In this document: in pieces, positions 1 to 8,588 of the stretch
Numbering within the stretch: position 1 is the first letter of the stretch
Layout: every line of letters starts with the position of its first letter
Source of the DNA: Hahella sp018986435
GTDB taxonomy: Bacteria > Pseudomonadota > Gammaproteobacteria > Pseudomonadales > Oleiphilaceae
DNA: 64,000 bases
Assembly (NCBI RefSeq): GCF_050749805.1
Contig: NZ_CP192738.1
Location: 372,001-436,000 of the forward strand
Reading direction: 5' to 3'
Position numbers and translations under genes: made by a program
Notes under the pieces: model-generated
What the model saw: only the letters and a program-made list of their open reading frames with translations
Database searches by the model: none
What the model was told of the DNA's origin: nothing

Positions 1-593
1 ATTTCCCGCGTACGACCGGTGTAAGAAATGGTGACGATGGCGTCGCCGGTATGCGCGGCGGCGGCGACCATGCGTTGCATGAGAAAGTCGTCGTAGGCGG
101 TGACCGGAATATTGAAGCGGAAGAACTTATGCTGGGCGTCGATAGCTACGGCGGCGGAGGCGCCCATGCCGAAAAACGAAATTTGCTTGGCCTGGATCAG
201 GTAGTCCACCGCCTTGGAAATGCCGGAGGTGTTCAGGGACTGTCTGGCTTTATCCAGATCGGCGATAGTACTGAGGAATATTTTGTCGCTGTACTCCTCA
301 ACGGTATCGCTCGACTCCACGCTCTGGCTCACATAAGGCGTGCCGCTGGCGAGGCTTTGCGCTAGCTGGATTTTGAAGTCGGGAAACCCGCTGGCCGCGA
401 AATTACGACAAAAGCGGTTAACGGTCGGTTCACTGACGTCGGAGGCGCGCGCCAGTGCGGCTATACTGTAGCGAGTAGCGGCTTTGGGGTCGCGCAGGAT
501 GACTTCGGCGACTTTGCGCTCGGATTTATTCAAATCGTCGAGCCTCTGCCGGATCACCTCCAGCAGATTCTGGTGGGATATGGTTTCATTCAT
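1..593 (-). CDS. hexR: HexR transcriptional regulator (RpiR family), 3' end cut by window
   Basis: Repressor of central sugar metabolism that in related bacteria senses the Entner-Doudoroff intermediate KDPG. The 197 visible codons start at ATG 593 (MNETISHQNL). Residues about 1-77 form the HTH_6 DNA-binding domain (KSERKVAEVIL, then a helix-turn-helix with SEPTVNRFCR). From about residue 120 the SIS sugar-phosphate domain begins, with the phosphate-binding stretch FFGMGASAAVA. The remaining roughly 90 residues lie beyond base 1. It is divergent from zwf-pgl-eda across a 246 bp gap holding two palindromes with TGTAGT/ACTACA arms, the expected arrangement for autoregulation and control of zwf. 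The family call is firm. The exact symbol follows from context. Confidence 0.92.
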   Translation of the reverse strand, partial: MNETISHQNLLEVIRQRLDDLNKSERKVAEVILRDPKAATRYSIAALARASDVSEPTVNRFCRNFAASGFPDFKIQLAQSLASGTPYVSQSVESSDTVEEYSDKIFLSTIADLDKARQSLNTSGISKAVDYLIQAKQISFFGMGASAAVAIDAQHKFFRFNIPVTAYDDFLMQRMVAAAAHTGDAIVTISYTGRTRE

Positions 594-629
594 TATCTGT
601 ATGGATTCCGGGAGCGATTTATTTATTGT

Positions 630-647
630 TGTAGTGAAATTACTACA
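630..647. promoter_or_regulatory. HexR-type operator, hexR proximal
   Basis: 18 bp near-perfect palindrome TGTAGTGAAATTACTACA with fully matching six-base arms. It lies 36 bp upstream of the hexR start. The arms fit the TGTA...TACA layout of HexR sites in gammaproteobacteria, so autorepression of hexR is inferred. Confidence 0.75.
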
Positions 648-754
648 CATTTTGTTATCGCCTCTAATATAACCCTGCGCATCCTGGGTCGCCAGCCGAA
701 CGGTCGGTCGGCCACTAGTCAATAAGTGGAAGGGAAATCAGTGAAAACGGGAAA

Positions 755-772
755 TGTAGTAAAATTATCACA
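755..772. promoter_or_regulatory. HexR-type operator, zwf proximal
   Basis: 18 bp imperfect palindrome TGTAGTAAAATTATCACA, 67 bp before the zwf start. It shares the left arm and the A/T core with the site at 630-647 and matches 7 of 9 pairs across its axis. A weaker half site (AATTACTACC) at 826-835 lies just before the zwf ATG. Confidence 0.65.
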
Positions 773-839
773 ATATTTGCCGTTTCAGGTTGAAAATACC
801 AATTTTTTGTCTCAAAATTACGAATAATTACTACCAAAT

Positions 840-2324
840 ATGAAAACTATGAATCGAGCAGCATCTACACAATGTGACTTGGCGCTCTTCGGCGCGCTGG
901 GCGATCTGGCGCAACGCAAGTTGTTTCCGGCGCTATTTCAACTGGAGCGGGCGAAACTGCTACATCCGCAGACTCGCATTCTCGCGCTGGCCAGACAGGA
1001 AGTTGACGAAGAGTCCTTCAAAGCGCAGACCCTGGAGCGTTTCAAGGCGTTACTGCCCAAGAATGACTTGGAAGAGGCGGCGCTGAAACGCTTTTTCGAC
1101 AAAGTCCGCTTCCAGCAGCTCGATTTCGGCGATGCCGAAGGCTATCGCAGTATCAATCAATGGCGCGGGGATTCTGAAGTTCCTCTGATCGTCTATATGG
1201 CTACCCCTCCCGCGATCTACGGCATGATCGGGGAAAACCTGAAAAGCGCCGACTGCGTTCAGCCGTCCACCCGCGTAGTGGTGGAGAAACCCATCGGTCA
1301 TAATCTGGAGTCTTCTTTCGAGATCAATGACCGTTTGGCGGAGTTCTTTGATGAATCCCAGCTGTATCGCATTGACCACTATCTGGGTAAAGAAACCGTA
1401 CAGAACCTGATTGCGCTGCGCTTCGCCAACAACCTGTTCGCGACTCAGTGGAATCAGCGTTACATCTCCCACGTGGAAATTACGGTGGCGGAGAAGGTCG
1501 GCATCGAAGGGCGCTGGGGATATTTTGACAAGGCGGGACAGCTGCGTGACATGGTGCAGAACCATTTGCTGCAATTGTTGTGTCTGATCGCCATGGACCC
1601 GCCTTCTGATCTGTCCGCTGGCAGTATCCGTGATGAAAAAGTGAAAGTGCTGAAAGCGCTGAAGCCGATTACGCCGGATCTGATGGAAACTCACATGGTG
1701 CGCGGACAGTACACCGCTGGCAACATCGACGGCAAACCCGTTCCAGGATATCTGGACGAAGAGGGCTCCAACGAGGGCAGCTCCACGGAAAGCTTCGTCG
1801 CTATCAAGGCGGAAATCTGCAACTGGCGTTGGGCGGGCGTGCCTTTCTATATGCGCACCGGTAAGCGTATGCCGCAGAAGCTGTCGGAAATCATCATTCA
1901 CTTCAAGCCGGCGCCGCACTATATATTTGATCCTGACCAGAAACATCTGGCCAACAACAAACTGATTATCCGTCTGCAACCGGATGAAGGCATTTCCCTG
2001 CAGGTGCTGACCAAAGACCAGGGCCTGGATAAAGGCATGCGTCTGCGTCAGGGCCCATTGCAACTGAGTTTCTCCGAAGCTTTCAACACAGGCCGGGTGC
2101 CTGACGCCTACGAGCGATTGCTGTGGGAAGTCATCAAAGGCAACCAGTACCTGTTTGTGCGTCGCGATGAAGTGGAGTACGCGTGGCGCTGGATTGACCA
2201 GGTCATTGAAGGCTGGGCTGAGTTGGGACTGCCGCCCAAGAAATATCCTGCAGGAAGCTGGGGGCCCGTGGCTTCCATCGCCATGATCACCCGGGACGGA
2301 AGGAGCTGGTACGAAGATGCTTGA
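840..2324 (+). CDS. zwf: Glucose-6-phosphate 1-dehydrogenase
   Basis: Oxidises glucose 6-phosphate to 6-phosphogluconolactone with NAD(P)+, the entry step of the Entner-Doudoroff and pentose phosphate routes in the cytoplasm. The 494 residues are the usual length. The N-terminal Rossmann motif is LFGALGDLAQRKLFPAL, and the active-site signature RIDHYLGKE is at about residues 177-185. The 840 ATG has no clear ribosome site; a second ATG nine bases on is possible. First gene of zwf-pgl-eda: the stop overlaps the pgl start by eight bases. HexR-like boxes upstream suggest repression relieved by KDPG. A long open frame on the opposite strand is a codon-bias shadow. Confidence 0.97.
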   Translation: MKTMNRAASTQCDLALFGALGDLAQRKLFPALFQLERAKLLHPQTRILALARQEVDEESFKAQTLERFKALLPKNDLEEAALKRFFDKVRFQQLDFGDAEGYRSINQWRGDSEVPLIVYMATPPAIYGMIGENLKSADCVQPSTRVVVEKPIGHNLESSFEINDRLAEFFDESQLYRIDHYLGKETVQNLIALRFANNLFATQWNQRYISHVEITVAEKVGIEGRWGYFDKAGQLRDMVQNHLLQLLCLIAMDPPSDLSAGSIRDEKVKVLKALKPITPDLMETHMVRGQYTAGNIDGKPVPGYLDEEGSNEGSSTESFVAIKAEICNWRWAGVPFYMRTGKRMPQKLSEIIIHFKPAPHYIFDPDQKHLANNKLIIRLQPDEGISLQVLTKDQGLDKGMRLRQGPLQLSFSEAFNTGRVPDAYERLLWEVIKGNQYLFVRRDEVEYAWRWIDQVIEGWAELGLPPKKYPAGSWGPVASIAMITRDGRSWYEDA

Positions 2325-3024
2325 ACTATCCTGGCCGCAGGGCGTCACCCTGCAATTGGAAGAAGAACGTGAAGCGCTGGCGCATAAGCTGGCGTTGCAA
2401 ACAGCGGAGTGGCTGCGCGCCGCACTGCTGGAAAAAGAACGCGCCTTGCTGGTAATTTCCGGTGGCCGTACGCCGGTGGCTTTCTTCAAGTCGCTGGCGC
2501 AGCAGGAGCTGCCTTGGAGCAAGGTGGACGTCACTCTGGCGGACGAGCGCTGGGTGGATGAATCTCACGATGACAGCAACGCCGCGCTGGTGAAAGAATT
2601 TTTATTGCAAGGCCCTGCGGCGGAAGCGAATTTCATGCCGCTGAAAAATGCAGCTGCGACCCCTGAAGAAGGGTGCGAACAACTGGAAGCCAGTCTGGCT
2701 GAATTGTCCTGGCCGATTGATGTTCTGATTTTGGGAATGGGCGCGGACGGACACACCGCCTCTCTGTTCCCGGGCGCGAAAGAGCTGGCTCACGGCCTGG
2801 ACACCACAGACAAGTGCGCACCGATGCATCCGGTCACGGCGCTGCATCCGCGCATGACGCTTTCCTACAAGGTTTTGGCGGCGGCCAAGCATCAGGCGCT
2901 GCATATCACTGGCGAAGACAAGCTGACCACCCTGAACAAGGTGCTGGCCAAGCTGGACGCCGTGGCGGAGATGCCCGTGCGCGGATTTATCCGCCCAGGC
3001 CTCAATGTTTTTTGGAGTCCTTGA
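2317..3024 (+). CDS. pgl: 6-phosphogluconolactonase
   Basis: Hydrolyses 6-phosphogluconolactone to 6-phosphogluconate, following Zwf. The 235-residue protein has the DevB/SOL-type glucosamine-6-phosphate isomerase-like fold: LVISGGRTPVAFF near the N-terminus, VTLADERWVDESHDDSN in the middle, then LGMGADGHTASLFPG with the conserved GxDGHxAS active-site loop. The start at 2317 lies inside the end of zwf (eight-base overlap), and a GGAAGGAG-like ribosome site sits just before it in the zwf coding sequence. Tight overlap implies translational coupling and joint HexR control. Confidence 0.96.
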   Translation: MLELSWPQGVTLQLEEEREALAHKLALQTAEWLRAALLEKERALLVISGGRTPVAFFKSLAQQELPWSKVDVTLADERWVDESHDDSNAALVKEFLLQGPAAEANFMPLKNAAATPEEGCEQLEASLAELSWPIDVLILGMGADGHTASLFPGAKELAHGLDTTDKCAPMHPVTALHPRMTLSYKVLAAAKHQALHITGEDKLTTLNKVLAKLDAVAEMPVRGFIRPGLNVFWSP

Positions 3025-3061
3025 GAAGGAACCTCGAGAGTAATAGAGAGAATAGAAACCT

Positions 3062-3715
3062 ATGACATCCCAGACCTATCCTGAAGCGTTGCAAAAACAA
3101 CTGGACGCTATCGTAAGCAGTTGCCCGTTGGTGCCGGTCATCACTATCGATCGTCCGGAAGACGCATTGCCGCTCGGGAAAGCCCTGGTGGAAGGCGGCG
3201 TCCGTATTCTGGAAATTACCTTGCGCACGCCGCACGCCCTGCAGGCGATCACGGACCTGCGGGCCGCGCTCCCCGAAGTTTGGGTTGGCGTAGGCACGGT
3301 GGCGACGGTTGAGCAATTCAAGGCAGCGGAAGATGCTGGCGCTCAATTCGTTATCACGCCGGGCTCCACCAAAGAACTGCTGGAATATGGCCTGACGGCG
3401 AAAATTCCGATGTTGCCGGGTGTATCTTCACTGTCTGAAGTCATGGAAGGTTATCGCCTGGGATATCGCGCATTTAAGTTCTTCCCGGCGGAAGTCGCTG
3501 GCGGCGTGTCTGCCCTGAAGGCTTTCTCCGGTCCTTTCCCCAATGTGAAGTTCTGCCCGACAGGCGGCATCACCCGGGAAAAAGCGAAAGATTATCTTGC
3601 CCTGCCAAACGTATTGGCGGTTGGCGGCTCTTGGTTAACCCCCAAAGACGCTATTTCCGCTGGCGATTGGCGGCAGATCCGGACTATTGCTGAAGAGAGT
3701 CTGGCCGCTATCTGA
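3062..3715 (+). CDS. eda: KDPG / KHG aldolase
   Basis: Splits 2-keto-3-deoxy-6-phosphogluconate into pyruvate and glyceraldehyde 3-phosphate, the last specific step of the Entner-Doudoroff pathway. The 217 residues match the family. Visible motifs are LEITLRTPHAL (catalytic Glu and Arg), GVGTV, FVITPGST, and the Schiff-base lysine in FKFFPAE (K139), followed by the phosphate-binding CPTGGIT. Start ATG 3062 follows a purine-rich AGAGAGAATAG. It ends the zwf-pgl-eda operon, 37 bp after pgl, and is followed by a terminator. Its partner edd lies about 34 kb away near a second group of HexR-like boxes. Confidence 0.97.
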   Translation: MTSQTYPEALQKQLDAIVSSCPLVPVITIDRPEDALPLGKALVEGGVRILEITLRTPHALQAITDLRAALPEVWVGVGTVATVEQFKAAEDAGAQFVITPGSTKELLEYGLTAKIPMLPGVSSLSEVMEGYRLGYRAFKFFPAEVAGGVSALKAFSGPFPNVKFCPTGGITREKAKDYLALPNVLAVGGSWLTPKDAISAGDWRQIRTIAEESLAAI

Positions 3716-3781
3716 CGGCGACTGGAATCTCTCTTTATCGATAGCAACGACCCTCCCTCATTGCATTAGCAATATATTTTT

Positions 3782-3806
3782 ACCCGTCGCCTGGCGGGTT
3801 TTTTTA
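3782..3806 (+). terminator. Rho-independent terminator after eda
   Basis: Stem ACCCG...CGGGT extended by two inner pairs around a GCCT loop, directly followed by eight T. It sits 66 bp past the eda stop and closes the zwf-pgl-eda transcript. Confidence 0.85.
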
Positions 3807-3844
3807 TTTCTGAGCAGACCTATTCAAACAGGGTCTGCATGAGA

Positions 3845-4864
3845 TCAGGTGTTGGCGCAGTCTATAAAGTAGAACAGGCAGTCGGTGGTGGCGATGATGG
3901 GATTGGTGGTCACCATGAACAGTTTCAATGGATGTTTGGGGGATAGTCTGCCGTTGATATCGGCGAAGTGATCATGCAGGCGCTCCCGCCCCAGATGGTC
4001 TTTGGCGGTCAAAGCTTCCAGGCCCGCCGCGCCTAGAATAGCCAGACGTTCGCCGGTGGGCACTGAACCGTAATTGAAACGGGCGGCGTCCAACGGCAGT
4101 GTTAGCGCCGCATCGGGGTCAGCAGCATCGCCGTAGTGCACTCGTCGGCCTGGCTTCAATTCCATGCGAATAGGATTGCGAAACCGGTTCACGCCATAAT
4201 CGCGCCCGGCGGCGGCAAGCACCTGCTCGCTGCCGAAGTAACGCTGCATGCCTTCCCGCGCGATCAGCAGAGAGGTTTCATCCTGGGCTCCGCCGCATTC
4301 TATCGTCACCGTGGGCACGTCCAGCTCGCTGATTTCCATCAGAGCGCCCAGGCGCAGGTCGGTGACGATCAGGTCGTTGGTCCAGAGTGAGGTCAGGGCG
4401 CGGTGATCGGCGTCGCAGCGTATGGCGACGCCGAAGGCGGGACCGCTGCCTGACGTATTGTGCAGATCAATCAGGCACTCGGGTTTGCTGTCGTGCAAGA
4501 ATCGCAGAATCGCTTCGGCTAATTTGCCCTGACCATCATCAAAGGGGGGGCGGAAGCAGCGGTTGAGATCACGCTGGCCAGGCAGCATGCGCTGGCTGAA
4601 CATCGGAGGGGCCAAAGCTGCGGGAATGGAAGCGATAATGACGTCCAGATCCACCGCTGGGGTTTCGCCGGAGCGCAGGTACGCGTACAAGGCGCGGGCG
4701 CCGGAGGGCTCGTTGCCGTGCAGCAAGGTGCAGAAAGCGCGGCGGCGTGAATGGTCGCGGCCCTGCAGACGAATCAGCGTGGGACCGCCCAGGCGTTGCA
4801 AGAAACGGGTGAGGTCCTCTTCCAGCGCTAAACTGCGAATTCCTTCAATGACCTTGAGCGGCAT
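3845..4864 (-). CDS. AstE/AspA-family zinc hydrolase (succinylglutamate desuccinylase/aspartoacylase-like)
   Basis: Predicted zinc-dependent deacylase of the M14 AstE/AspA family, which removes acyl groups from amino acids. In 339 residues the zinc ligands are visible as LLHGNEPSG (His and Glu) near residue 70 and LIDLHNTSG near residue 137, with the family motif DLNRCF between them and a late glutamate in TIECGGAQDE. The substrate cannot be read from sequence. No other arginine-succinyltransferase (ast) genes are nearby, so AstE itself is unlikely. It lies 48 bp downstream of a glutamate-cysteine-ligase-like gene on the same strand, so the two probably form an operon in which a gamma-glutamyl or N-acyl compound is made and trimmed (inference). 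Confidence 0.85.
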   Translation of the reverse strand: MPLKVIEGIRSLALEEDLTRFLQRLGGPTLIRLQGRDHSRRRAFCTLLHGNEPSGARALYAYLRSGETPAVDLDVIIASIPAALAPPMFSQRMLPGQRDLNRCFRPPFDDGQGKLAEAILRFLHDSKPECLIDLHNTSGSGPAFGVAIRCDADHRALTSLWTNDLIVTDLRLGALMEISELDVPTVTIECGGAQDETSLLIAREGMQRYFGSEQVLAAAGRDYGVNRFRNPIRMELKPGRRVHYGDAADPDAALTLPLDAARFNYGSVPTGERLAILGAAGLEALTAKDHLGRERLHDHFADINGRLSPKHPLKLFMVTTNPIIATTDCLFYFIDCANT

Positions 4865-4912
4865 AATAGACAGCCCCCTTGGGGATTCTCTGAGTCGATG
4901 GACGCATAAGAC

Positions 4913-6385
4913 TTAGTAGGTCCATCGATGCACGGGTTCTCCACTACGATAATTATCCTGATAGCGAATCACCAGCTCTCTTAACGCCTCTTCATCATTG
5001 CGCTGGAGACGCAGTTTCTCAAGCATGCGTAATTGCCAGAGCGCGCCGTTGACCGGTTGCGCCAGATTCTGAGCGCACACTCCCAGATAGTGACGAATCT
5101 CCTCCGGGTCGATGGGCAGTACGTTCAGGCCTTGTTCCGCCACCGGCAGCATGTCGTCCAGAATGTCCATGACTGGCCGCTCCTGCAAGCCTTCGCCGTC
5201 TTGTCCCGGCCAGAACAGTCTGGCGCGCAGTCCGTATTTGGCGGCGCGATAAAAGTTGTATTCGCAGTAGCGGAAAGGAATGGCGGGAAGCATATCCTGC
5301 ATGGACGGGCGCAGCCCTTCGATCAGCCCCACCATCAAGGCGGCGTTGGCGAGCATGTCCGTGGTGCTGGGGCCGGCGGGCAACGCGCGAATTTCTATGC
5401 GGATATGGCCGCCGTCCACCGGATCATAGATGGGGCGATTCCAGGCCCAGATACTGCCCTGATGCAAGCGCAGCTCATCCAAGGGCGGCGCCTGCCCGGG
5501 ACGGGGTGCGTCTTCATCGCCGCAAATGGGGAGCAGCGGCTCAAACAGCGAGACGCCTTCGCAGAAAATCTCATGGGCGTCCTTGCGCACCCAGCCATTG
5601 CCGAATAACACCCTTGCGGGCAGCCTGAAGCGCAATGGCGTTTCCATACGACAGTCTGTCGCCTGTTTGAACAGGGCGATACGGGTTTCATGCCAGAGTC
5701 GACGCCCCAGAAACAACGGAGAATTGGCCGCCAGCGCCACGGCAAGCGGCGTGGCCAGTTGCGCGGCGTTAAAGGCGTCGGCGAAGTCCCCAGGGTTCAC
5801 CCGATAATGAAACTGGAAAGAGGTGTTGGCGCCTTCCAGGGATACATCCTGCCAATACAGATCAAGCGTATCGCGGCCTTTGATGCTGATGTGAAAATCT
5901 TCACCTCGTTTATCCCGCAACTGTCGCGCCAGGGCCTGATAACGGGGACTCTCTGTAATCGCCTCCGGCCCCATATCGTCAGACGTCAGCGTCGGCAGAA
6001 TGCCAATGGGCAGGAGTGAGGCCCCTTGCGCGGCGGCGTGAGTTTCCAGCGATTGCAAGACGCCGTCAATCTGTTGCTGCAGGGCGCGGAAAGGCGTTCC
6101 GGCGGCGGGTGTCGGCTCCAGATTATATTCTAGATTGAAGCGATTCAGCTCCAGCGTCAGATTGGGATCGTCAACGGCGGCCTGGATTTCCTGGTTTTTG
6201 GCCGTGGGCCGACCGTGCTTGTCGATGATGTATAGCTCCAGCTCCGCTCCGAAGGACGGCGGTCCGACGCCAAAGGCAGGGTCATCGAGCAAGTTTCGCA
6301 ACGTCGCCAGATTTTCCTGTAATCGTCGTTGGAAGTCCGCGTATTCCTGAGCGCTGAACCGCGCCTTATCAATATGTCGCCCCAT
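4913..6385 (-). CDS. Glutamate-cysteine ligase family protein (GCS2/YbdK-like carboxylate-amine ligase)
   Basis: Predicted ATP-dependent ligase of the GCS2 superfamily, which joins the gamma-carboxylate of glutamate or a similar acid to an amine. The 490 residues begin at ATG 6385, after GGAG with rather long spacing. The N-terminal FGAELELYIID matches the metal-binding glutamate motif (GxExE), followed by LELNRFNLEYN. Later HISIKGRDTLDLYW and the strand HIRIEIRALPAGPSTTDM fit the active site. It is longer than YbdK (about 370), so it belongs to a separate subgroup with unknown substrate. It probably shares an operon with the AstE/AspA-like hydrolase 48 bp downstream. Confidence 0.8.
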   Translation of the reverse strand: MGRHIDKARFSAQEYADFQRRLQENLATLRNLLDDPAFGVGPPSFGAELELYIIDKHGRPTAKNQEIQAAVDDPNLTLELNRFNLEYNLEPTPAAGTPFRALQQQIDGVLQSLETHAAAQGASLLPIGILPTLTSDDMGPEAITESPRYQALARQLRDKRGEDFHISIKGRDTLDLYWQDVSLEGANTSFQFHYRVNPGDFADAFNAAQLATPLAVALAANSPLFLGRRLWHETRIALFKQATDCRMETPLRFRLPARVLFGNGWVRKDAHEIFCEGVSLFEPLLPICGDEDAPRPGQAPPLDELRLHQGSIWAWNRPIYDPVDGGHIRIEIRALPAGPSTTDMLANAALMVGLIEGLRPSMQDMLPAIPFRYCEYNFYRAAKYGLRARLFWPGQDGEGLQERPVMDILDDMLPVAEQGLNVLPIDPEEIRHYLGVCAQNLAQPVNGALWQLRMLEKLRLQRNDEEALRELVIRYQDNYRSGEPVHRWTY

Positions 6386-6502
6386 CTTCGCGAGTTCTCC
6401 AGCAACCGCTCACGCAGCTCACTTTTTTAATTAAAGTAGGCTAACTTTTCAGGGTGCGAAACTGCAGTGTGAAAAAAGCGGTTGCAGGGCGTCTTGTTCT
6501 GC

Positions 6503-7654
6503 TTACTCAGCCTGCTTGAAGGGAAGGTGGGCATTGGCGTCGCGAACATACTCACTGACGCCTTCGCGTTCTTCATCCAGAAAGTTGGCGATGGCCTGAC
6601 GGAAAGCGGGATGCTCGATTCTATGCAGGGAGTAGGTGGGCGTGGGCCGAAATCCTCGCAGCAATTTATGCTCCCCTTGAGCGCCTGCGTCAAAGCGCAG
6701 CAGTTTATGCGCAATGCAGTAATCGATGCCCTGGTAATAGCAGGTCTCGAAATGCAGGTGATTGAACTCTTCAGTACAGCCCCAGTAGCGGCCGAACAGT
6801 GTTGACTGATTCTTCAGGAACAAGGCGCCGGCGACGTAGCGCTGCTCCCGTTGCGCCAGGATGAGAAATACCTGCTCCTGCATGACAGCAATCAGGCGCT
6901 GGAAAAAGGCGTAGCTGAGGTAGGGCCGCTGTCCTCGTTTCAGGTAAGTTAACTGGTAGAAGTCGTAAAAAGCCTCCAGTTCAGACTCGCCCACATCCGC
7001 TCCTTCGATCACCTTGAATGCAATGCCCTGGTTGAGCACTGCCTGGCGTTCTTTACGGATGTTCTTGCGTTTGCGTGAGGCTAGCGCCAGCAAAAAGTCA
7101 TCAAAGGACGCATAGCCTTCGTTGAGCCAGTGGAACTGGGTTCCGTGGCGCAACAGCAGAGATTTGTCTTCACTCAGACTTTTCCGCGTGGCTTCGTCTG
7201 GAAACAACAAGTGCCAGGAAGAGGCGCCGGTTTGATGTATGCGTTCGCCCATGGCGTGACTGATCGCCAGTGAGACGCGCTCCCGCTCAGCGTTGGCGGA
7301 GACCAACAGACGCGGTCCGACGGAGGGCGTGAAAGGGATGGCAGTGAGCAGCTTCGGGTAATACTCCAGACCATGGCGATGGTAGGCGTCCGCCCAGGCC
7401 CAGTCGAACACATATTCTCCGTAGGAGTGGGATTTCAGATAACAGGGCGCAGCGCCGACTAAGACGTCTTGGGCGTCGCGGATCAGAATATGTTGCGGCC
7501 GCCAGCCGGTTGTTCCGGTGACGCAGCCGGTCGTCTCCAGGGCGTGCAGAAACTCGTAACGGATAAAAGGGTTGTCCACGCAGCTCAACTGATTCCATTG
7601 AACGGGGGAGACGGCTTCAATGCTGTCGATAAACTCCGCGCGCAGCGCTGTCAT
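6503..7654 (-). CDS. FemAB-like GNAT protein (PF04339-type, 'peptidogalycan biosynthesis' family)
   Basis: Protein of 383 residues resembling the FemAB-like/GNAT family once named peptidogalycan biosynthesis protein. Visible landmarks are the N-terminal NPFIRYEFLHALE, WRPQHILIRD, the aromatic run YVFDWAWADAYHRHG, TPSVGPRLL, and the KRKNIRKERQAV stretch, with GRYWGC and FETCYYQGIDYCI near the C-terminus. Members are thought to transfer an acyl or aminoacyl group, but the substrate is unknown. ATG 7654 (MTALRAEF) is preferred; a TTG four codons earlier would only add MGPS. It lies 117 bp upstream of the GCS2-like gene on the same strand and may be cotranscribed. A cytoplasmic location is inferred, since no signal peptide is seen. 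Confidence 0.8.
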   Translation of the reverse strand: MTALRAEFIDSIEAVSPVQWNQLSCVDNPFIRYEFLHALETTGCVTGTTGWRPQHILIRDAQDVLVGAAPCYLKSHSYGEYVFDWAWADAYHRHGLEYYPKLLTAIPFTPSVGPRLLVSANAERERVSLAISHAMGERIHQTGASSWHLLFPDEATRKSLSEDKSLLLRHGTQFHWLNEGYASFDDFLLALASRKRKNIRKERQAVLNQGIAFKVIEGADVGESELEAFYDFYQLTYLKRGQRPYLSYAFFQRLIAVMQEQVFLILAQREQRYVAGALFLKNQSTLFGRYWGCTEEFNHLHFETCYYQGIDYCIAHKLLRFDAGAQGEHKLLRGFRPTPTYSLHRIEHPAFRQAIANFLDEEREGVSEYVRDANAHLPFKQAE

Positions 7655-7763
7655 ACTCGGGCCCAATGCATGTTTCGATGAAACCAGGAATTTGGCCCAT
7701 TATTGGTCAGTTCGCCGTAAAGGAAAAGCCGGAGCGACGCCTGCGCCGTCCGGCGGAAGGAGA

Positions 7764-8507
7764 TTACATGACGGATTCCAGGCCGCGCTGGGCGAGAATC
7801 TCCCGCGCCTCGCCGGATTCATAGGTTTTACGCAGCGCCTTATTGAACTGGTTCACCAGTTTGCGTCCGGTTTTTTTGCTGAACCCAATGTGATAGTTGC
7901 GTTCCGTGTGGGTCCAGGCGAAACGGACTTTGTCCGCGAGCCCGCTTTGCCGCATCAGGTCGAGGCCCACATCGCGATTGATATAGACAGAGTCGAGTTG
8001 TCCCTGAATCAGTTTTTTCAGGTTGCCCAGATCGTCCTTGGACAATTGTATGTCCATGTTCACCACAGGATTGATGCGATCCAGCGTCTTGGAGCTGCTG
8101 GACGGACCAAACACGCCCACCCTTTGGCCGCTGAAGCTGGACAGGGTCAGGTAGTCCTTTTTGTCCGTCGCCGGCACGAAGAATCCCCAGCTGGTGCGCA
8201 GAACTGGGAGGGTGTAGTACATCCATTCCGCGCGGCTTTCGCTCCAGCTCACCAGATAAACGCCATTGACGACGCCGGCTTTTACCTGTTCTTCCGACTT
8301 ACTGAAAGATTCCTGTTTGATGCTGCATTCCACATTGATCTTTTTGCAGGTGAGCAGAATGACGTCGGTGACGGGTCCCCCCATCTTGCCATTTTCCTCG
8401 TAAACGAAGGGGCTGAATTCCGCAGAGTTGAAGATGAGCTGTTCGGATCTGGCGAAGCCCGCCAGGGAAAGGGAGATGAAAGTGATGACCGAGATGATTA
8501 AGCGCAT
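7764..8507 (-). CDS. Periplasmic amino-acid-type binding protein (SBP_bac_3 family)
   Basis: 247-residue periplasmic solute-binding protein. An N-terminal signal peptide (MRLIISVITFISLSLAGFARS) precedes the mature part starting near EQLIFNSAEFSPFVYE. The family-3 two-lobe pattern is seen in GPVTDVILLTC, then a hinge region with LSSFSGQRVGVFGPSS and LIQGQLDSVYINRD, and the usual C-terminal KALRKTYESGEAREIL. AGGAG lies before ATG 8507. No permease or ATPase is adjacent, so it may be an orphan sensor or may feed a distant transporter. Such stand-alone family-3 proteins are common in Hahella/Pseudomonas-type genomes. A second one is at 21909-22676. Confidence 0.88.
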   Translation of the reverse strand: MRLIISVITFISLSLAGFARSEQLIFNSAEFSPFVYEENGKMGGPVTDVILLTCKKINVECSIKQESFSKSEEQVKAGVVNGVYLVSWSESRAEWMYYTLPVLRTSWGFFVPATDKKDYLTLSSFSGQRVGVFGPSSSSKTLDRINPVVNMDIQLSKDDLGNLKKLIQGQLDSVYINRDVGLDLMRQSGLADKVRFAWTHTERNYHIGFSKKTGRKLVNQFNKALRKTYESGEAREILAQRGLESVM

Positions 8508-8549
8508 TTTGACTCCTGTATAGTTGGTCGTTTTATCGGAGCGAACTGC

Positions 8550-8580
8550 AAAAAGGGGGCAGAACCGAAGTTCTGCCCCC
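8550..8580 (-). terminator. Rho-independent terminator after the ExeM-like nuclease gene
   Basis: Perfect 11-pair stem (GGGGGCAGAAC/GTTCTGCCCCC). Read on the minus strand the loop is TTCG closed by C-G, the very stable tetraloop, and five T follow. It lies 8 bp past the exeM-like stop. Confidence 0.93.
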
Positions 8581-8588
8581 TGAATTAC

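Noticed and set aside
1050..2534. Long open frame antisense to zwf and pgl (494 codons)
   Set aside because: It mirrors the coding strand of well-known genes and has no family features; it arises from codon bias in GC-rich DNA.
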